This document shows positions 1 through 9,208 of a stretch of 64,000 nt of DNA, piece by piece. Numbering within the stretch: the first letter of the stretch is position 1; every line of letters begins with the position of its first letter. Origin of the DNA: Nitrospirota bacterium (GTDB lineage Bacteria > Nitrospirota > Thermodesulfovibrionia > Thermodesulfovibrionales > UBA6898); contig JACRMT010000012.1 of NCBI GenBank assembly GCA_016214855.1, positions 186,001-250,000 of the forward strand. Direction: 5' to 3'. The position numbers were made by a program, and so were the translations under genes. The notes under the pieces are model-generated. The model had not been told where the DNA came from. It was given only the letters and a program-made list of their open reading frames with translations, and searched no databases.

Positions 1-63
1 ACCGCCTGCGGCAATGATATCGTTTATGAAATTGACATCAGGTTTAATGATCTGCTCTGCCAT
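1..63 (-). CDS. qmoC: QmoC, N-terminal fragment (gene continues beyond the window start)
   Basis: Only the first 21 codons are inside the window, starting at the ATG complementary to 61–63 and reading MAEQIIKPDVNFINDIIAAG and on. A good Shine-Dalgarno (AGGAGG) lies just upstream at about 73–79. QmoC is the membrane-anchored heme b/Fe-S subunit of the quinone-interacting oxidoreductase complex. The call rests mainly on position directly after qmoA and qmoB and on the family's N-terminal style; the diagnostic CCG and cytochrome b parts are outside the window. Confidence 0.7.
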   Translation of the reverse strand, partial: MAEQIIKPDVNFINDIIAAGG

Positions 64-89
64 ATATTTCTTCCTCCTGTAAATACGTT

Positions 90-140
90 AGGTTGAGGCT
101 TAGGTCGAGGTCGAGTTTTTCTCAGCCTTAACCTTAACCT
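90..140. repeat. Palindromic intergenic repeat between qmoB and qmoC
   Basis: The qmoB–qmoC gap holds an imperfect inverted repeat: a left arm rich in AGGTTGAGG/AGGTCGAGG words, a T5 loop, and a right arm CTCAGCCTTAACCTTAACCT. It could form a long hairpin in RNA of either strand. It looks like a dispersed intergenic repeat rather than a terminator, because no T-run follows the stem on the qmo strand. A role in mRNA processing is possible but unproven. Confidence 0.5.
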
Positions 141-154
141 GTAGTCTCTGTCTT

Positions 155-2380
155 TTAGAAGCCCTTGAACGGATTAGGGCCTACTTCGTCGATCCTCTTC
201 ATAAAATCATCGATCATTGCAGGCAGTTTATCATAGTCGGAAATCGACACCTGCATGAGCTGGCACCGGTCTGCCTCAAGCTGCAGTTTGCTGAGCGTCT
301 CCTGGAGTTTGCTGAAGCGATAATTTGCAAGTTCGCTGCCTTTGACGAAATGGCACTGATAGTTCTCGCCGTATTTACAGCCAAGAAGGATCATGCCGTC
401 AATGCCTTTTGAAAGGGCGTCTGTTACCCAGACAAGGTTTGTGGAACCCAGACACCTGACCGGGACGATCCTCACGGCCGGATGGAGCTTCATCTTCTTT
501 ATGGCTGCGCTGTCGAGCGCGGGGTACGCATCGTTCTCACATGCCAGAACAATGACCCGGTACCCTTCATCAGGGACATCGATACCTTTTATCATGGATC
601 CGACAATATCAACGCTAAAGTCCTTGAAGGATACGATCCTTTCAGGGCAGGCTCCCATGCAGGTACCGCAGCGCCTGCAGCGGTTGAGCCTGTAGAACGG
701 AATACCCTTTTCATCCTCGTCAATGGCGCCAAAAGGACACTCTTCAGTGCACCGCTTGCATGCCGTACACTTTATCAGCATGGGATCAGGATACGTAGTA
801 TCCCATGCCCTTGGGTGAACAGCCATGCCTTTTGCCACATGCTCAACGCACTGGATTGCCTTAAGCGCAGCGCCTGCAGCATCATCAGCAGCGTCTGACA
901 TGGTCATCGGCTGCTTAACACATCCCGCAGTATAGATACCTGTTCTTCTGGTCTCATACTGGAAGCAGATGAAGTTTGAATCTGCAAAACCATAGGCTCC
1001 TTCAAGTGTCGGAATTTCCGGGCCCTGGCGATAGTTAAGGTTCAATATCGAATCAGGCTTCGGCGTTTCCTCAAGAAAAGCTTTTTTTGCATCATCACCC
1101 TTCTTGCCTGCTTCAGTAAGTCCGTCAAAATATTCCTGGGTGGCCCTGGTTGCAGGCACAATACCGGTTGCCAGCACGACGAGGTCAGCCTCAACCTTTA
1201 TTTTTTCGCCAAGGAGCGTATTCTCTGCCTCAACATAGAGGTTGCCGTTTCCGGCATCTGTGATTGCCGTGACATCGCCTTTGGTCAGGAGCACACCGGG
1301 GTCATTCTGCATATTCTTATAGAAGAGCTCGGTCTGGCCAGGGGTTCTGATATCCTTATAGAAGATCATGGCAACAGCATCGCTGCTCTTTTCCCGTACA
1401 TATTTTGCCTGCTTGAGAGACGTGCCGCAGCAGAAGGAGGAACAGTAGGGCAGATGGTTTGCATCCCGGGACCCCGCACACTGAATAAAAGCTACGTTCT
1501 TGGCCTCTTTGCCGTCAGAAGGCCTGACAATCTTGCCTTTCTTTGCAATCTCTTCCATCTGTACGTTGGTGATAACGTTCGGATGGCCGTATCCCAGATG
1601 TCCAAGCTTTGTCGCATCATACGGCTTCCAGCCTGCTGCCATGACAAATGCGCCGACCTTGATCGTCTGGCTGGTACCGTTCGTGTTCAACGTCACATCA
1701 AAGAGGCCGGGCTGGCCGTCCGTGTTTTCCACTATTGTTGACTTATATATCGTAACGTCAGGGTGTGCTTCCACTTCCCTGATCTTGTCGAAGATCCTCG
1801 GCTCATCAAGTTTTTCATAGGGATAGACTCGCGGCGTTTCCTTGTAAAGCTTTGCTGACCAGCCTCCGAGCTCTGCCTCTTTTTCTACGAGAATGACCTT
1901 GTATCCGGCATTGGCAGCCTCAAGTGCCGAGGTGATACCGGTAATGCCGCCACCGACGACCATGATCGTATTGCTCAGGTCCTCAAGAATGTTCGGCGTC
2001 GGCATATCGCCCTTCTGCACCTTGATAACGCCCATCTTCATGTAGTCTTCGGCAACCGCCTGCGTGTCTTCGTTCTGCGGTTCCATGGTCCAGGCAATAA
2101 ACTCTCTGAGATTCACCCGTTCTGTGATCGTGCCGGGGAAGTCGAACTCCTCGAACTTTACGCGGGGGGAGCAGGCACCAACCACAACGCAGTTCGTCCC
2201 TTCCTTGATGTCATTCTTTATCATTTCAAGACCGGCCGGGCTGCAGAGTATCTCGTGGTCTTTGATCGCATCAGCAGCAACCTTCGCGCCGCCGGCTGTG
2301 GCCTTTTTCAGGTCATCCACATTAATAGCCTCTCCAATGCCGCAGCCTTTACAGATATAAACGCCGAATTTCTTTTCCAT
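155..2380 (-). CDS. qmoB: QmoB, HdrA-like flavoprotein/Fe-S subunit of the Qmo complex
   Basis: 741 aa. QmoB passes electrons between the menaquinone pool and APS reductase in the cytoplasm, together with QmoA and QmoC. An FAD-binding glycine motif (VVGGGITG) sits near residue 140, as in HdrA. Two [4Fe-4S] ferredoxin motifs begin near residues 538 (CTACKRCTEECP) and 568 (CRRCGTCMGACP). The C-terminal ~145 residues are MvhD-like with scattered Cys. The ATG at 2380 has a strong upstream AGGAGG. It lies 9 bp after qmoA and before qmoC in one operon. Length and domain order match the family. Confidence 0.93.
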   Translation of the reverse strand: MEKKFGVYICKGCGIGEAINVDDLKKATAGGAKVAADAIKDHEILCSPAGLEMIKNDIKEGTNCVVVGACSPRVKFEEFDFPGTITERVNLREFIAWTMEPQNEDTQAVAEDYMKMGVIKVQKGDMPTPNILEDLSNTIMVVGGGITGITSALEAANAGYKVILVEKEAELGGWSAKLYKETPRVYPYEKLDEPRIFDKIREVEAHPDVTIYKSTIVENTDGQPGLFDVTLNTNGTSQTIKVGAFVMAAGWKPYDATKLGHLGYGHPNVITNVQMEEIAKKGKIVRPSDGKEAKNVAFIQCAGSRDANHLPYCSSFCCGTSLKQAKYVREKSSDAVAMIFYKDIRTPGQTELFYKNMQNDPGVLLTKGDVTAITDAGNGNLYVEAENTLLGEKIKVEADLVVLATGIVPATRATQEYFDGLTEAGKKGDDAKKAFLEETPKPDSILNLNYRQGPEIPTLEGAYGFADSNFICFQYETRRTGIYTAGCVKQPMTMSDAADDAAGAALKAIQCVEHVAKGMAVHPRAWDTTYPDPMLIKCTACKRCTEECPFGAIDEDEKGIPFYRLNRCRRCGTCMGACPERIVSFKDFSVDIVGSMIKGIDVPDEGYRVIVLACENDAYPALDSAAIKKMKLHPAVRIVPVRCLGSTNLVWVTDALSKGIDGMILLGCKYGENYQCHFVKGSELANYRFSKLQETLSKLQLEADRCQLMQVSISDYDKLPAMIDDFMKRIDEVGPNPFKGF

Positions 2381-2389
2381 TATATAATC

Positions 2390-3643
2390 CTACCTCCTTG
2401 CGCTCTGAATGCTTTTGATAGCAACTCCTGTTGCATCCTGCACTGACCGGGCAACGTCAACAGGACTTTTGAGAGTCCCGACCGCGTATATGCCCCTTTT
2501 CAGCGAAGCTGCTGCAACAAAACCATCAGGCGTGTATGAGATGTCACCCGGTATCTTTGCCGTCTTGGTCGAGGGGACCATGCCTGCTGCAAGCACAACC
2601 ATATCGAACTTTACTTTTATCTTTTTACCCGCCATGATATCCTCAGCCTCGACGATCACATCCTTTGTCTCAGGATCTTCTGTGATTCTCGCAACCTTTC
2701 CTTTTGTAAAAGAGACATTCGGATCCTCCTTCACCTTCCAGTAGAACTGCTCGTATCTTCCCGGCGTTCTCAGGTCAATGTAGAAGATGCTGGCCTTGGA
2801 ATCCTTATATTGCTCCCTGAGGTAGGTTGCCTGTTTCATGGATGCCATGCAACAGATATAGGAACAATACGGCAGATGGTTCTCGTCCCGCGAGCCTGCA
2901 CACTGCACAAAAGCTATGTTCTTGGCCGGCTTGTTATCTGAAGGCCGGAGGATCTTTCCGCCCGTCGGGCCATTCGGTGATGCAAGCCTCTCCATCTGCA
3001 TGTTCGATATGACGTTTGCCACCTTGCCTCCGCCGAGGTTGTCGAGCTTGGAGATATCATAGATATCCCAGCCGGTAGCCATTACTATGGAGCCGACATT
3101 TACATTGAGGGTCTGGGGCTTCATAGCCAGGTCTATTGCATCATACTTGCAGGCCTCGGCGCATTTGCCGCATGATGACCCTTTGCAATTCTTGCCATCA
3201 ATGGCATAAAGGAACGGGAATGCCTGATTATGCGTTATGTAAGCTGCCTTTGTCTGATTCAGACCAAAGTTAAAATCATTGGACATTTCTACCGGGCAGG
3301 CCTCAGCGCAGGCATTGCATCCGACACATTTGTCGTTAACAAACCGCGGGCTCAGCTTGATCGTAACATCATAGTTGCCTTCCTGGCCTGAGATCTTCTC
3401 GACCTCAGCAAGCGTATAAAAGGTAATGTCACCGCTGTTCTTGATCCTCTTATAATTCATTTCAAGGCCGCAGTTCGGAGGGCAGAGCTTTGGAAAGTAT
3501 TTGTTCAGCTGCGTGACCTTTCCGCCAAAGAACGGGGACTTCTCTACGATAATGACCTCGAAACCGGCCTCAGCAGTCTCAACTGCTGCTGTCAGGCCGC
3601 TAAAGCCTCCGCCGATCACCAGGACTTTCTTATGTTCTGCCAT
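2390..3643 (-). CDS. qmoA: QmoA, HdrA-like flavoprotein subunit of the Qmo complex
   Basis: 417 aa when started at the ATG at 3643, which has an AGGAGG site; a longer frame reaches 3700 but its extra 19 residues look untranslated. The N-terminus carries the FAD motif VIGGGFSGL. The middle carries ferredoxin-type Cys clusters near residues 106 (CVGCNACAEACP) and 155 (CGKCAEAC). A second glycine-rich nucleotide site is followed by the usual C-terminal FAD region. The partner is QmoB, 9 bp downstream. A strong terminator separates it from aprA upstream, so qmoABC is probably transcribed partly from its own promoter in 3644–3748. Confidence 0.93.
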   Translation of the reverse strand: MAEHKKVLVIGGGFSGLTAAVETAEAGFEVIIVEKSPFFGGKVTQLNKYFPKLCPPNCGLEMNYKRIKNSGDITFYTLAEVEKISGQEGNYDVTIKLSPRFVNDKCVGCNACAEACPVEMSNDFNFGLNQTKAAYITHNQAFPFLYAIDGKNCKGSSCGKCAEACKYDAIDLAMKPQTLNVNVGSIVMATGWDIYDISKLDNLGGGKVANVISNMQMERLASPNGPTGGKILRPSDNKPAKNIAFVQCAGSRDENHLPYCSYICCMASMKQATYLREQYKDSKASIFYIDLRTPGRYEQFYWKVKEDPNVSFTKGKVARITEDPETKDVIVEAEDIMAGKKIKVKFDMVVLAAGMVPSTKTAKIPGDISYTPDGFVAAASLKRGIYAVGTLKSPVDVARSVQDATGVAIKSIQSARR

Positions 3644-3748
3644 ATCTATCCTCCTTGAGGCAGTAATTCTCCACTGTTTCTCGAAAACTGCAGATTGCAA
3701 TGAACAAGATTATAGTTGCGCACTGGAATATGCAGTTTTAATTGATAG

Positions 3749-3779
3749 AAAAAATTGGGGAGGGCATTGCCCTCCCCAA
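3749..3779 (-). terminator. Rho-independent terminator after aprA
   Basis: On the minus strand an 11-bp perfect GC-rich stem (TTGGGGAGGGC pairing with its complement, 3-nt loop) is followed at once by six U residues. It starts 11 nt past the aprA stop. It should end most aprBA transcripts before qmoA, which may set a higher APS reductase than Qmo level. Confidence 0.88.
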
Positions 3780-3790
3780 ACAGTCTTTAA

Positions 3791-5794
3791 CTAAGGATAC
3801 ATCTGCACATAGGGAACCTTCTTGAATTCCCATGTGTTGGCCTCGCTGTTGTACTTTGAGTTCGTAAAGCACTTCCAGTTTACGTCGTCGATCTTGTTGA
3901 AGTCGCCTCTATAGTAGTAGCCAGGATACCTGGACTCTTCCCTGAAGAGGATATGCCTTGCGTGTGCCTCTACCGACAGGATTCTGTGGTAGTTTTCGAA
4001 GCACCTGAGAAGTTCATGGAGGTCTTTTGCCGCCATCTTGGCTGCGTCCTCTTTCAGCATCTCGAGCTTTGCAAGACCTGCTTCAAGCATCGTCCTTGAG
4101 GTCATATACCAGGTTGCTACGCCGCCAAAATACTCGTCAGCAATCTTCTGAAGTCTCAGCTGCAGTGATTTTGGTCCGATGTAGTTCGGATTGATCGTAG
4201 GATCTGTGGTGTATGTCTTGTACTTCTCATACATCTCAAACGGCAGATACAGTTCAGCAGCAATCTCGTCGAGGCTCAGCTTCGGAGAAGGCTTGTAGTC
4301 AGCATGGTCCATTATATACTGAAGTGCTGACTTGGCTGCTATCCTGCCCTCTGCATGAGAACCGGAGGAGAACTTGTGGCCTGATGCGCCGACAACGTCG
4401 CCAGCCATGAAGAGGCCGGGAACGGTGGACATCCTGTTGTAACCCCAGCTGTAGTGCTCAGGGGTGCCCGGCAGATCGCCAGGGCCGCTTACCCAGAAGC
4501 CTGCGCAGCCTGCATGCGAACCAAGGAGATAAGGCTCGGTAGGCATGATCTCTGAAGGGGTCTTGTCAGGCTCGGTGTTGGTAGCTGCCCAGATGGACGC
4601 CTGACCGATAGCCATATCAAGGAAGTCTTCCCAAGCTTCTGCCTCGAGGTGCTTCATCTTCTTGGCGCCTTCTTTTTCACCAAGCTTCTCTTTAAATGCC
4701 GCACCCAGCTCAGCCATGGCCGTATGGGTGTTCATCAGGATGGGGCCCTTGCCGTCCTTCATGGCTCTCATCATCAGATGATTTCTGATCGCGGTGCCCA
4801 TACCCTTTGCGTAGTCTCCGTATCTTGCTACTGCATCATCAAAATATTCCTTGTTTGTGCAATAGTCTTCACCAAAGCTGTCTGTAGCCTTTGCCTTGAA
4901 GAAGAGGAACCATGCGCCTACAGGACCATAACCGTCCTTGAATCTTGCAGGCACGAACCTGTTTTCCATGAGTGAGAGCTCAGCACCTGCCTGCATACCG
5001 AATGCATAGCCTGAGCCTGCGCTGAATACGGGGTACCATGTTCTTCCCATACCCTCGCCGACAGACCTCGGCCTGAAGCAGTTAACAGCTCCAGCGGTCG
5101 CACAGATCATTGCCTTCGCCTTGAAGGAGTAGATCTTGTTCTCTCTGGTGCTGAAGCCGATGGCAGCAGCAACGTTCTTGCCGTTGGTATCCATAACAGC
5201 CTTAACGATGAATACTCTTTCAAAATGGTTCTGGTCCATGCCGGTCTTTTCGCGGTTGGTCGCAAGGGCCTTCTTGGCAGCCTCTGCCACGATTACCTTG
5301 TAAGACTCACCGTTGATCATGATCTGCCACTTGCCGGACCTGACCGGTGTTCCGCCATCCTTAAGGCTGGCCTTGCCGGCATCCCTTGCCTGGAAGCCGT
5401 CGAGCGAGAAACCGTCATCGCCTTTCTTCCAGATAGGGAGTCCCCACTCTTCAAAGAGCTGAACAGAATTGTCGACGTGTCTGCCAAGATCGAATACAAG
5501 ATCTTCCCTGATGATGCCCATGAGGTCGTTTCTGACGTATTTGACATAGTCAGCGACCTGGTTTTCGCCCACGTATGTGTTGATAGCCGACAGACCCATA
5601 GCGACTGCGCCGCTTCTGTCTGTTGCTGCCTTATCGACCATGACCACCTTCAAGCCTTTTTCATTTGCCCAGCGGGCGCCTTCAAAAGCTGCACCGCATC
5701 CTGCCATACCGCCGCCCATGATCAGGAGATCGCACTCGACCTCGGTGACTGCAGGCTTCTGACAGTATGAAAATGTACACGTTTCTTTTTCCAT
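3791..5794 (-). CDS. aprA: Adenylylsulfate (APS) reductase, alpha subunit
   Basis: 667 aa, normal for AprA. It holds the FAD at which APS is reduced to sulfite and AMP in the cytoplasm. The N-terminal dinucleotide motif LLIMGGGMAGCGAAFEG is near residues 23–40; the fumarate-reductase-like core includes SGSHAEGR close to the middle. The C-terminal part ends in KKVPYVQMYP, the AprB-contacting tail region. aprB lies 13 bp upstream, and the pair forms the AprAB heterodimer. The intrinsic terminator follows directly. The ATG start has an AGGAGG-type site. Confidence 0.96.
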   Translation of the reverse strand: MEKETCTFSYCQKPAVTEVECDLLIMGGGMAGCGAAFEGARWANEKGLKVVMVDKAATDRSGAVAMGLSAINTYVGENQVADYVKYVRNDLMGIIREDLVFDLGRHVDNSVQLFEEWGLPIWKKGDDGFSLDGFQARDAGKASLKDGGTPVRSGKWQIMINGESYKVIVAEAAKKALATNREKTGMDQNHFERVFIVKAVMDTNGKNVAAAIGFSTRENKIYSFKAKAMICATAGAVNCFRPRSVGEGMGRTWYPVFSAGSGYAFGMQAGAELSLMENRFVPARFKDGYGPVGAWFLFFKAKATDSFGEDYCTNKEYFDDAVARYGDYAKGMGTAIRNHLMMRAMKDGKGPILMNTHTAMAELGAAFKEKLGEKEGAKKMKHLEAEAWEDFLDMAIGQASIWAATNTEPDKTPSEIMPTEPYLLGSHAGCAGFWVSGPGDLPGTPEHYSWGYNRMSTVPGLFMAGDVVGASGHKFSSGSHAEGRIAAKSALQYIMDHADYKPSPKLSLDEIAAELYLPFEMYEKYKTYTTDPTINPNYIGPKSLQLRLQKIADEYFGGVATWYMTSRTMLEAGLAKLEMLKEDAAKMAAKDLHELLRCFENYHRILSVEAHARHILFREESRYPGYYYRGDFNKIDDVNWKCFTNSKYNSEANTWEFKKVPYVQMYP

Positions 5795-5807
5795 TTATAT
5801 AGTCCTC

Positions 5808-6227
5808 CTATTCTGTTCTTGCAGGCCCATTGAAGAACCCGGGCTTGTTGAGATTCGCAAAATCCGGTGCCGGCTTGCCTGCATACGGATCGACTGAACC
5901 TTCTGCGGTTGTTCTGATCGGGAATTTAAACCTCTTGAGTATTCCGTTTCTGAACTTGATCGTCCACATGATGGAGTCTGTGCCTCTCATCGGGACATTG
6001 CTGGAACCGAGGGGAACAAAATCTGAATAACCCCTGGTCTCGATCGCCTGCTGCGGGCAGATCTTTACACAGTTAAAACACTCCCAGCACTGCTCCGGCT
6101 CCTGGTTGTACGCCTTCATCAGTGTCCTGTCAAGGGCCATCAGGTCATGAGGGCAGATATACTGGCAGGCGGTCCTGTCCTGCGCCTTGCAACCGTCACA
6201 CTTCTCAGTAATAACAAAACTTGGCAT
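5808..6227 (-). CDS. aprB: Adenylylsulfate (APS) reductase, beta subunit
   Basis: 139 aa ferredoxin-like subunit that feeds electrons to the FAD of AprA. Two [4Fe-4S] motifs are visible: CDGCKAQDRTACQYICP near residue 10, with the long spacing typical of AprB, and CWECFNCVKICP near residue 47. A C-terminal tail wraps AprA in known structures. Start ATG at 6227 with AGGAGG. Order aprB–aprA, as in sulfate reducers. Confidence 0.96.
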   Translation of the reverse strand: MPSFVITEKCDGCKAQDRTACQYICPHDLMALDRTLMKAYNQEPEQCWECFNCVKICPQQAIETRGYSDFVPLGSSNVPMRGTDSIMWTIKFRNGILKRFKFPIRTTAEGSVDPYAGKPAPDFANLNKPGFFNGPARTE

Positions 6228-6265
6228 TGCTTGATCCTCCTGTAAAATTTTTGAGACTTATATTG

Positions 6266-6282
6266 AGCCTGAAAAACAGGCT
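6266..6282. other. Small hairpin in the sat–aprB leader
   Basis: AGCCTG, five A, CAGGCT: a perfect 6-bp stem with a 5-nt loop, about 40 nt before the aprB start on the minus strand. No U-run follows, so it is not a classical terminator. It lies close to the larger palindrome at 6338–6371. Confidence 0.4.
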
Positions 6283-6337
6283 TTGCAAACCGAACCGGGT
6301 TCCACCCCCTCTCACCATAATTGGGGCTTTGAATTCT

Positions 6338-6371
6338 GAATGGGGCTTGACTGATTTGTCAACCCCCATTC
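6338..6371. other. Strong hairpin between sat and aprB
   Basis: GAATGGGGCTTGAC, a 6-nt loop, then GTCAACCCCCATTC give a 14-position stem with one C·C mismatch. It is 44 nt past the sat stop and ~110 nt before aprB. There is no U-tract on either strand, so it may be an mRNA-stability or processing element, or a repeat. Confidence 0.5.
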
Positions 6372-6414
6372 CATAACCCCTTACAATTTATGCGCCTTCT
6401 GACTGAGCATGAAC

Positions 6415-7614
6415 TTATTTTTCAAGGCTCTGATAATACTTGATCAGAATTTCAGCCACTTCAGGACGTGAGAATTCTTTAGGTGGTGCAATACCATTAC
6501 CTAACATTTCACGAACCTTTGTTCCTGACAGCAGGACAAAGTCCTCTTTTTTATGATCAGGCGCTTCACACATCATGACAACCTTGTTAAGTTTCTTTGA
6601 GTAAGCAGTGTGGTCTGCCTTGAATATCTCAATTTTAAGTGCACCAGCAGGCACCTCATTATCAAAGATAGTCTGGGCATCGAATGCTCCGTAGTGATCT
6701 CCTACACCGGCATGGTCACGGCCCACGATGAAGTGAGTTGCACCCATATTCTGGCGGAAAATTGCATGCAGAACGCCCTCTTTCGGTCCTGCATACAGCA
6801 TATCAAAGCCATAGCCGGTCACCATTGCGCTGTTTTTCGGGAAGTACAGCTCGACCATCTTGCGGATAGCGGCATCGCGCACAGGAGCCGGGATATCGCC
6901 CTTCTTCAGCCTGCCCAGCAGCATATGGATCACGAGACCGTCGCAGCCGAGGCGGTCCATCGCCATGTGGCAGAGCTCTTCATGGGCCAGATGCATCGGA
7001 TTTCTGGTCTGGAATGCAACAACCTTCTTCCATCCGCGCTCCTTGATCTCGTCGCGTATCTCGACTGCGGTGCGGAAGGTGTCCGGGAACTCGGCCTGGA
7101 AGTACGAAAAGTTCAGCACCTGGATCGGACCGGAAAGCAGGACCTTGCCCTGGGCCTTGAATGCGTCAACCCCCGGGTGCGCCTCTTTGTCGCTGGGGCG
7201 GTACACACTCTTACAGATCATCTCGACGTCCGCATCGCTGAACTCTTCCACTGCCTTGACATCCATGACCGCTAGCACAGGATTGCCTTCGACATTGGGG
7301 TCTTTCAGAGCAATGCGGTCGCCTGCCTTGATAGAACCTGCATTCTGCACCAGGTTCAGGACAGGCACGGGCCAGAAGAGGCCGGACGCAGTCTTCATGT
7401 TGTTTGCAACAGACAGGGCATCAGCCTTGTTCATGTATCCGGTGAGCGGGTTAAAATACCCGGAACCCATCATAACGGCATTAGCTGCCGTTGCGGAACT
7501 TACAACAATTGAAGCAAGGCCTTTTGCTTCCTTCTGCAGGGCCTCGTTCTTCTCTGAGTCATAGACAAACAGCGGATTCAGTTCGTCAGAACCATGGGGC
7601 TTGATCAAAGACAT
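6415..7614 (-). CDS. sat: Sulfate adenylyltransferase (ATP sulfurylase), dissimilatory type
   Basis: 399 aa. It makes APS from sulfate and ATP, the first step of sulfate reduction. The ATP-binding signature QTRNPMHLAHEEL and the later GRDHAG motif are both intact. A GTG two codons upstream (7620) is in frame, but AGGAGG sits only 2 nt from that GTG and 8 nt from the ATG at 7614, so the ATG is preferred. adk lies 47 bp upstream. aprB follows after a 187-bp gap with hairpins. Confidence 0.95.
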   Translation of the reverse strand: MSLIKPHGSDELNPLFVYDSEKNEALQKEAKGLASIVVSSATAANAVMMGSGYFNPLTGYMNKADALSVANNMKTASGLFWPVPVLNLVQNAGSIKAGDRIALKDPNVEGNPVLAVMDVKAVEEFSDADVEMICKSVYRPSDKEAHPGVDAFKAQGKVLLSGPIQVLNFSYFQAEFPDTFRTAVEIRDEIKERGWKKVVAFQTRNPMHLAHEELCHMAMDRLGCDGLVIHMLLGRLKKGDIPAPVRDAAIRKMVELYFPKNSAMVTGYGFDMLYAGPKEGVLHAIFRQNMGATHFIVGRDHAGVGDHYGAFDAQTIFDNEVPAGALKIEIFKADHTAYSKKLNKVVMMCEAPDHKKEDFVLLSGTKVREMLGNGIAPPKEFSRPEVAEILIKYYQSLEK

Positions 7615-7661
7615 TTGCACTTCCTCCTGTTCAGGTTATAGATATTGATACGGTAAATACG

Positions 7662-8312
7662 CTATTTCAGGTTCAGGGCATTACAGACCTTGACGAAGAT
7701 CTCGTCAATCGTGCCTGTGCCGCCATCAACTGATTTAAGGATGCCCTTTTTGCCGTAGTAGTCTATCAGCGGAGCTGTCTGGGCAGTGTACACATCAAGT
7801 CTCTTCTTGATCGTCTCTTCCTTGTCATCATCCCTCTGGAAGAGCTCGCCGCCGCACTTGTCGCAGGTACCCTCTTTTTTCGGCGCGCCAAAATATACAT
7901 TGTACATCTGGCCGCAGGCCTTGCAGGTCCTCCTGCCGGTGAGCCTCTTCATCAGATTCTCAAGGGGAACATCAACACTGAGCGCTGCCGTAAGCGACAT
8001 GTTCAGTTTTCCCAACATTGCATCAAGGGCCTCTGCCTGCTTCGTATTCCTCGGGAAACCGTCCAGGATATACCCGTTCTTGCAGTCATCCTGCTTGATC
8101 CTCTCCTCCACCATGCCCAGAACAACACTGTCAGGCACGAGTTCTCCCCTGTCCATTACAGCCTTTGCTTCCTTGCCAAGCGCTGTTCCTGCAGCAACAG
8201 CTGCGCGTAACAGGTCGCCTGTAGATATTTGCGGCACAGCGTGCTTCTCTATGATCTTCTTTGCCTGCGTTCCTTTACCGGCTCCAGGCGCTCCAAGCAG
8301 TACTAACCTCAT
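7662..8312 (-). CDS. adk: Adenylate kinase, zinc-lid type
   Basis: 216 aa. It converts AMP + ATP to 2 ADP. The P-loop GAPGAGKGT is at residues 7–15; the LID domain has four cysteines (CKACG … CDKCG, near residues 130–153), so it is the long zinc-binding form. It is probably the first gene of the sulfate-reduction operon. The placement makes sense because APS reductase releases AMP and Sat consumes ATP. An upstream gap of 215 bp probably holds the promoter. Confidence 0.95.
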   Translation of the reverse strand: MRLVLLGAPGAGKGTQAKKIIEKHAVPQISTGDLLRAAVAAGTALGKEAKAVMDRGELVPDSVVLGMVEERIKQDDCKNGYILDGFPRNTKQAEALDAMLGKLNMSLTAALSVDVPLENLMKRLTGRRTCKACGQMYNVYFGAPKKEGTCDKCGGELFQRDDDKEETIKKRLDVYTAQTAPLIDYYGKKGILKSVDGGTGTIDEIFVKVCNALNLK

Positions 8313-8527
8313 GCAGCCTCCTCATGAATTAACTGTATTTGCATCCAGAAAAACCACAACCGCGTGTAGACCTACTACAGACAGCAGTTTAAACCTTTTG
8401 AAACCCTATAACTATATAGGCCGGCATTTTTGTTAGTCAAATTCATATTTTTGATACGCAGATAAGAATTATTTATTTTCAGCTCTCAATAAGAAAGGGG
8501 CTACTGTATAAAGGTCTCTGGTGGCTG

Positions 8528-9121
8528 TTATAGGATTGATTTTAGATATGCATGAAGCTTCTTCATTGCCCTTCCTCTGTGGCTCAGCGCATCCTTCTCA
8601 AGGTCGGTCATCTCGGCAAAAGTCCTGTCATGCCCTGCAGGGTAAAACAGAGGGTCGTATCCGAACCCATTATAACCTTTCGGCTTCTCAGCGATCCTGC
8701 CGCTGACATATCCGGTAAACGTCCTGCATTTCCCATCAGGGAGGGCAAATACCATACAGCAGACAAATCTGGCCTTTCGGTCCTTCTGGTCTGTTACAGT
8801 TCTCATTTCCCTGAGTATTTTCCTGACATTTTTCCTGTCATCCGCATTTTCTCCGGCATACCGGGCAGAAAAAACCCCGGGGGCATTGTCCAGGGCTCTC
8901 ACCTCAAGGCCTGAATCATCAGCAAGGGCCGGACAGCCGGTATAGCGTGCTACGGCAAGGGCCTTCTTCCTGGCATTTGCCCGGAATGTCTGCCCGTCCT
9001 CATCGACCTCGGGACATCCGGGAAAGGCATCGAGGGTCTTAAACGTGATCTTATGGCCGGGAAACATCCTTTTCATCTCCTCGACCTTTTTTCTGTTCCT
9101 GGTTGCAAGCACGATATTCAT
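8528..9121 (-). CDS. rdgB: dITP/XTP pyrophosphatase (RdgB/HAM1 family)
   Basis: 197 aa. It hydrolyses non-canonical purine triphosphates (dITP, XTP) to keep them out of DNA. Family landmarks: N-terminal ATRNRKKVEEM, the central ADDSGLEVRALDNAPGVFSA segment, the GYDPLF stretch near residue 155 and a C-terminal LSHRGRAM. Start ATG at 9121. It stands alone, divergent from the RDD gene that follows on the plus strand. Confidence 0.93.
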   Translation of the reverse strand: MNIVLATRNRKKVEEMKRMFPGHKITFKTLDAFPGCPEVDEDGQTFRANARKKALAVARYTGCPALADDSGLEVRALDNAPGVFSARYAGENADDRKNVRKILREMRTVTDQKDRKARFVCCMVFALPDGKCRTFTGYVSGRIAEKPKGYNGFGYDPLFYPAGHDRTFAEMTDLEKDALSHRGRAMKKLHAYLKSIL

Positions 9122-9208
9122 ACGAAGTTATCTCCTTCCTGGATTGAGAGAGCATGCTATTCTATGTTAATTATTGAAAAATATTAAAGGGTTTTGTTAG
9201 TATTCCCA

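Noticed and set aside
3644-3700. Extended QmoA start
   Set aside because: The extra 19 residues have no family counterpart, while the ATG at 3643 has a clear AGGAGG.
6338-6371. Intrinsic terminator after sat
   Set aside because: The stem is strong but no U-run follows on the minus strand.
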